From the NCBI RefSeq assembly GCF_042453785.1, contig NC_091676.1:1743501-1807500 (forward strand): 64,000 nt of DNA, in the 5' to 3' direction. Below the pieces are notes generated by a model. That model did no database searches. It was not told where the DNA came from and saw only the letters and a list, made by a program, of their open reading frames with translations. Shown here one piece after another: positions 58,499 through 64,000 of this stretch (the first letter of the stretch is position 1; the number at the start of each line of letters is the position of its first letter). This DNA comes from Malus domestica. Its lineage: Eukaryota; Streptophyta; Magnoliopsida; Rosales; Rosaceae. The position numbers and the translations under genes were made by a program.

Positions 58499-60091
58499 AT
58501 GAGTCCCCAAAGTACATTGAACCCGAGTAGAGCCCTAGAGGGCATGCATGGGGTGCATGTGGTGCCCTGTTCACGGCTTGAAATAGAAGAGACTACTGAA
58601 ACTGGGGACCTTTCTCATTCAACTTGTGGAAGCTCAGCTATTGGAGGAAATCAGCAGCTTTTTATGCAGTGAGTGAGAAATCTAATCAATGAGACTTGTT
58701 TATCAACGTATGCTAATAATATTTTGGATTATGTATAGTTCTCATCAACGATCGATACAAGACTAAGCCATGAGTAATAATTGTTTAAGATAATTGTGAT
58801 GAATTACCGCAGTCTTGAAGTCATGCTACATTCAGTTATATATAGAAGAGAAATTCCACCTAAATTAACTTTGTCTACTTGTTCTCCAGGCGAGTGTGGC
58901 AGCAAAGACCGCCTTGTTTGAAGCCCATCCAGGGCTGCTGCATTCAAGGTATTTTAGATATAAAAGCATTTGTTTTCATATTCATCTGATTTGCAATCCG
59001 ATTTCTTGCACGACAAACACATATCTGCTTACATATTTTCCCATTTTATTAGGTGATCAGAGTGTTGCAGAAACCGTCGTGAATGTGCTCACTTCACTTC
59101 CTTTTATAGTTCTTGGAATCCACTCCCCAAGGTAATACTTTTTTGTAAGTCAGTTGATAGACACAGACATATTCTTACTGATACATCAGGTCTAATTGAA
59201 TTTATCCTCCTTGGGGAAACAGGAAGAATCTAAGTACCAAGCTATATGCTAATTCATTAATTGGAGTTGGAGTCGCCTCAAGTTTATATCATTCTTCGAG
59301 AGGAAAACTAAGGCAGTATTTAAGATGGGCCGATTATACAATGATAGCCACAACAACAGTAGTAAGTCAGATAAAAACTCCCCCAAATAAGTGTTAGTTG
59401 TTTATCCGAAGAAGCGCTACGATTAAGAGCCCTCAGAAATGGACCAACTCGTATTTTTGCAGTGTCTATCAAGAGCCCTCAGAAATGAAAACCCAAAACT
59501 GCTGATGGCAGCTTCTGCATTATGTTTACCCTTCCAGCCTCTGATGGTTTCAGCTGTTCATACTGGAATGATGGAGGTAACTTTTAAGATTTAACCACCG
59601 TTCGTTATCAATTTCATGACTCTCGTCTAGTGTCACCCACGTCGGAAATGCTGTGTGCTCAGCGAGTAATAGGTAAAACCAGCCGATCACGACATTTAGG
59701 ATTTGATAAAAACTGCTGTTTTAATGCATTTATAGAGTCTAGTGTCTACAACTCTGCATTGTGCACCGAAGCTTGACAAATCAGGAAACCTGATACGGAA
59801 GTAGGCATAGGTAACGTGAAAAGTTCACGTAAGCTCCTCGATCGTTCAGCTAAAATTGTTTCCCGCTTTCCTCATCACCCGTTATTTGTTATTTTCCAGG
59901 TAGCATTCGCCAGGAGAGCATTGAAAGATCCTGAGCTAAGAAAGGCACACACTGTACATAAGATGTCGTCAATACTGGGAGGCGTGCTGTTCTTTGCCGA
60001 CGACGTGTTTCCTCAGACTCCGTTCCTTCATGCTGCGTGGCACCTTGCTGCAGCCATCGGTGTTGGCACCTGCAATAAGCTTCTGGAGTAG
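58499..60091 (+). CDS. CREST-like multi-pass membrane protein, 6 coding exons, 250 aa
   Basis: Exons 58499-58668, 58890-58948, 59053-59131, 59223-59361, 59463-59576, 59900-60091. All introns are GT-AG and the total is 251 codons with stop. The protein has an N-terminal soluble part of about 70 residues, then several membrane segments. It shows the metal-site pattern of the CREST superfamily (alkaline ceramidases, PAQR receptors, Per1): S122-x3-H126, D140, and H231-x3-H235 near the C terminus. Family members are zinc-dependent lipid hydrolases or receptors, so hydrolase activity is plausible but the substrate is unknown. The start is the first ATG in frame with the conserved QRVWQQRPPC region, and an upstream untranslated exon is likely. 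It is convergent with the phytanoyl-CoA dioxygenase gene. Confidence 0.8.
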
Positions 60092-61162
60092 CTATCATTC
60101 AAACAGATTGAAGACCTGGCTAGTAGGCTAGCTACAAATTTGTCGATCCAACCTTATCATTTTTCCGAATGCGGCCGGAATTATTATTTAGTTGATATCT
60201 GTAAAATCATATGGGTACGAAGGTTGTCGGAGAAAGTCCGAACAACTCGATGAATGGGTTCAATGTATTTATATTAACTAATAATTTTCCAATTGCCATG
60301 CAAATAGGATTCTCACTTGCCAAACCTAAGTATGACCTTTTTGTGTCCATCTCTAGGGTTTCATTGGTCACTTCCAACCGTTGAAACTGGACCGGACCAA
60401 GTGAAAAAAAAAAGCTGTAAAACATCGCTTTTGGTTTGAACCGGTTCGGTAATTTGCCATTTACAAGTCAAACCGAACCGGTAATATGATATTACCCGTG
60501 AATTGTAGACGTGGGAAGTGAGGCTAGAACAAAGAAACATGATCAAGCTCTTCCATGGAACATTGAACATGGAGAAATATGAAGAAAGTGGAACTTGGAG
60601 CCCAAGACATGAGTACTATAAAAAACCAATTAGCCAACCAAACCGACGGGTCGGAAAAGGAATCATAGAACGTGAGACTTGCAGGTAACCCTTCCTCCCC
60701 CATTGATGGCAAGGGGATAAGTGCGTCATGCTTCTCAACAAGACTACAAGATTATTGTTGAAGGATGCGAATTTTTCCGCTCCAATAAATAAGTGTGCAG
60801 AAATCATTTTCCGAAAGAAAAGGGAGACCAAAGGACGGTTGTCATACAAAGCAAGCAATATACGGCTAAGCTGTTCATATTCGGAGGTACTGTTTTATAC
60901 TTATTTTCATACAATGCACTATTAACTAAACAGTTCACACCTAAAAAAGCAAGAGAAGATTATTGATTACAATGATAAATGGCTCAGCTTTATTCATCTA
61001 AAGAAACAAATGACTCAGCGTTTATCGAATTTCTTCTCGACAACCCCCTTACAGATGTAGATGTTCACAGGAACTTCGAATGCGGAATACCTTCAAAGTA
61101 GATGGCTCTGCATCTGCTTGAGGATCATTGCAGCATTGTGTAACGGATCTACAGAGCAAGTT
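60092..61162. other. Intergenic between convergent genes
   Basis: 3' regions of both genes. A small inverted repeat, gtttgaaccggttcggtaat against caaaccgaaccggtaatat, lies at 60433-60487. No gene. Confidence 0.4.
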
Positions 61163-63951
61163 TTAGGTCAAAGAAGATACATAGAGAGGCTCTGGCTCCA
61201 CTTTTCTCCTGATCCTGGTTAAACATAAAACCAAGCACATTCTTTAGAATAATTCAGTTCAGACTTCGGCAGTAGGCGATGCTCAAGGAAACGATATGTT
61301 AGAATCCTAGACACCACACGAGCCCTATGGTGTTCTATAATTAACAAACAAAATCAAGGCTTGCATGAACAAAGTTTGGCTTCATACTTCTAGGCTCCAG
61401 CAACCAGAAAAGATGTAGTGTTTACAAGTAATTCCTACGACGAAGGGTAAAGCACAGTGATTCTACAACGCAAGATGTACTTACCAATTATCTTGAGACC
61501 ATTTGCAGCCATCGGTATCCACCACATGCAAGCTGTACGCATGCCTTGATTTCGAGGACTGATTCTCGAAACTGCAGTTCAAACATTTGACAGCGAAAAA
61601 GGCAAAAATAGGCTCTTTAGACCACCCAACTATGGATAAAAATTTAAAGGATCAACAGAGAGAATTTATTTGAACTGACCTTTGATGAATAAGATCACCG
61701 TGAATAACAACTAAAGACCCAGCTTTCACTTCGATGGGAATAAAATCTTTTTGATCATACACAGGGGAAGGCCGATCAAAGGTCACACCTTCTTCTCCTC
61801 TAATGAACCGTCGTACAAGCCCATCTGTAAAACAACATAAAGACCAATTACAAGAAAGTATTACTAGACCGAACCAAACAATTTCAAAGCCCTTCCAGCT
61901 CGCATGCAGAAAATTAAAATTGGCAAAGATGTCTTTAAGGGAAGAAATAGTAAAGAAGAGGTGGAGGAGGAGAATATTACTCTTTTGAGATCCAGGAATA
62001 GCCCATAGGCAGCCATTCGTTATTGTTGCATCTTCTAAAGCCAGCCACAACCCTGTGCAAGTTGGTGGATCGGTATAAAGAAATGAATTATCCTGATGTG
62101 GCACTACCTCACCTCCGATTCCTGGTTGCTGCAAACAATATTCTTGTGGATTAGTTTGTGCATACTTAAAGAAAAAAAAATACCAGTATAGACATATTAA
62201 CTAACCAATCTCTCAAACACAATTATATTTAAAACTATAAAAAAAAAGGTCGTACCCAGTGCACAAGGCTCCCGCTTTACGCAGGGTCTGGGAGAGGTGA
62301 ATGTCGGCTAGCCTTACCCCCATTTATGGAGAGGCTGCTCCCAAGTCTCGAACCCGAGACCTACCGCTCATGGGCGAAAGCACTTGCCATCGCACCAAGT
62401 GTGACCTCTTAAAATCATGCAATCAAGGTTTAGCCGGGACTTATTTGCCTTCAAATGATAATATTGCTAATTTCACCGTTTCGTAGACACAAGTGATATC
62501 GCATTGTAGACCTAGTCCCAACAAAATTAAAATTAAAAAAAAAAAAAATCCTTGTTGAAAGAGGGGTGAGGCAGGAATGCCGATAAAGTCTTTACCCCTT
62601 TCCTTTTCCTGATTATATTTGTGCATATCTGTGTAAAAACTTTTGAACGCATATTTTTAAATGCATATGTTTTCATATAAGTGTATAGAAATGTCGATCA
62701 AGTGTCCCCCATCTGCAACCACGAATACCAGTATACATATACATATACATAGTCATTCCAAATGCATTGTGCCTAATGTTTTTAGGGTTCTTTCGACCAA
62801 TTAGCCTCATTGTCAGAAAACAATCGTTTCATCCAAATGGACTTAATTCTTCATCAATATAAAAATTATAAAAGCCGCAGAACAAAGCGTTAAACACGAG
62901 AGAATATGTAATACCTTGAAAATGTACATAGACTGAATGACAATGGGCCTTTTGTAACCCAAGGAGGAGAACAAGCCTGAAATTTTCTCAGAATACGTGA
63001 ACCTTTTAAATACTGGATCGAGCTCATGTAACGCTGCACCAACAGACCACACGCTTTTACAATCTTAGTTCAACTTAAAAACGCAAAGACAAAAACTACA
63101 ATCCATTTCTACAACTTTTACGATAAAGAGAAAACTAAAAGGGGTTTGTGAAAGTGGTTCAGAGCTTACCATGGCCAACTTTGTTAATCGAAAGTTCCTT
63201 CGGCTGTTGCAGTTCTCCATCACTCCCAAAGGCTTTCTCTGCCAAAATTAACAAGTCCCAACATTGTAAGCTGTGCAAACTAAGTGTTCAACTTCGCTAT
63301 TTGGAACCAAGTTACTTAAAGATTCAATCTTTTTTTTAACAAAGAAAGGAAAAACAACATACAAACACGAATCAAAGTAAATGGTTTCGAGGTTATCGAA
63401 CACTGAAACATAAATGATACCTTCGAAGAAAAACGAAATGTTGTCGACGCTATCATAGAAGTAATTATCAGTAGTGTGTTGCTGTAAAATATAATTAAAA
63501 AGGAAGATATAATTACAGAGAAACATATACAAATAACTAAAAATTATGATAAAAACATTAAATTAACTAATTAATTTAAATTTAAATTTAAATTTTAAAA
63601 AAAAAAAGAAAAGAAAAGAGAAACCTGGTTCTTGGTGGAGAAAATAGAGGCGGTGGAAGAGCAGTCAAAGTCTTGGAGCAATTGGTCCATTCTGCTCCTC
63701 ATGGCCTCGATGTCCTCCGCGCTCGCAAACGATTCCATGACAAGATAACCTGCGTAACCATAAAACATTAACAACAATTCCCCAAGTCAAAACCCAAAGC
63801 TAACTAGTGTTTGCGTTTTCTTAGGATAATACGAGGTAATTAGGAGCTTAATTAATTAAGGTTTTGGTTTGGTTTGGTTTGGTTTGGTTTGGTTACCTTG
63901 GGAGCGGAAGGTCTGGAGCTGGTCAGGACTGAGATTTCCGACGATTCCCAT
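61163..63951 (-). CDS. Phytanoyl-CoA dioxygenase family protein, 9 exons, 286 aa
   Basis: Exons 63951-63897, 63749-63625, 63481-63421, 63238-63170, 63033-62915, 62128-61981, 61824-61680, 61571-61485, 61214-61163. All introns are GT-AG and the sum is 287 codons with stop. The product is an Fe(II)/2-oxoglutarate dioxygenase of the PHYH family, which in animals 2-hydroxylates phytanoyl-CoA in peroxisomal alpha-oxidation. The metal triad is visible as H154-x-D156 (VVPHQD) and H239 (GDLIHQS), and R250 (KSRHAY), 11 residues after the last His, should bind 2-oxoglutarate. Spacing fits the family. The role in plants is probably chlorophyll-derived phytol or fatty-acid breakdown (inference). No clear C-terminal SKL peroxisome signal; the tail is [10 protein letters not shown] whole SINE lies in intron 5. 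The start codon is 49 bp from the window end, so the promoter is outside. Confidence 0.93.
62248..62410 (-). mobile_element. tRNA-derived SINE (Au-like), complete, in intron 5 of the dioxygenase gene
   Basis: On the minus strand it reads from a tRNA-like head with an A box (TGGTGCGATGGCAAGTG) and B box (GGTTCGAGACT) to a body ending GGGTACGACC and a short T-run. This matches my memory of the widespread Au SINE family. It is about 163 bp and in the same orientation as the host gene. A 3' fragment of the same family is at 24311-24382. Confidence 0.85.
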
Positions 63952-64000
63952 GGCGTCTGAGGCTGAGAGGGGCAAACAAACAGGTCGTCAAACGTTGGAA

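Noticed and set aside
58288-58545. 85-codon minus-strand frame with a hydrophobic stretch
   Set aside because: It overlaps the first coding exon of the CREST-like gene on the opposite strand and has no family features.
62301-62486. 61-codon frame and tRNA-like box sequences
   Set aside because: The boxes belong to the SINE head, not a folded tRNA gene; the frame is SINE sequence.

Overview
This is nuclear DNA of a flowering plant, AT-rich, with short introns, dense MITEs and many LTR, LINE and SINE relics. The gene families (RALF, CLE, major latex protein, PPR-DYW, LRR receptor kinase) are those of a dicot. The repeat types (copia element primed by initiator tRNA-Met, tRNA-derived SINE, Mutator-type and hAT-type MITEs) remind me of Rosaceae such as apple or pear. 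That last step is inference; no search could be run.

Layout. 1-4.8 kb: the end of a CACTA transposon, repeat relics, and an intact RALF peptide-hormone gene on the minus strand. 4.8-47.2 kb: a head-to-tail tandem segmental duplication. Copy A is about 4.81-32.69 kb and copy B about 32.69-47.18 kb. Each copy carries a minus-strand cluster of two-exon major latex protein (MLP, Bet v 1 superfamily) genes followed by a seven-exon EamA-type transporter gene. Copy A has been swollen by insertions, including a very young, apparently whole Ty1/copia element (25.13-30.43 kb). That element sits at the 3' splice site of exon 2 of the copy A transporter. Copy B carries its own private insertions, including a 2.7 kb TIR element with a host gene fragment inside.

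The two copies have diverged in function. The transporter is intact in copy B (472 aa) and dead in copy A. The MLP at 17.2 kb is intact in copy A but truncated in copy B (40.2 kb). The MLP at 6.5 kb is intact with a TATA box, while its copy B partner (33.0 kb) has an intact reading frame but lost the TATA box at a recombination or insertion breakpoint. A further MLP is a relic in both copies, keeping only exon 2 in A and only exon 1 in B.

47.2-64 kb: single-copy sequence with the remains of a PPR-DYW gene and an LRR receptor kinase, a CLE16/17-like peptide gene (minus), a six-exon CREST-like membrane-protein gene (plus), and a nine-exon phytanoyl-CoA dioxygenase gene (minus) that faces it tail to tail. 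The genes do not form a pathway. The signal peptides RALF and CLE and the defence- or ligand-associated MLP cluster are simply neighbours. The window's main interest is its record of tandem duplication, insertion and differential decay.
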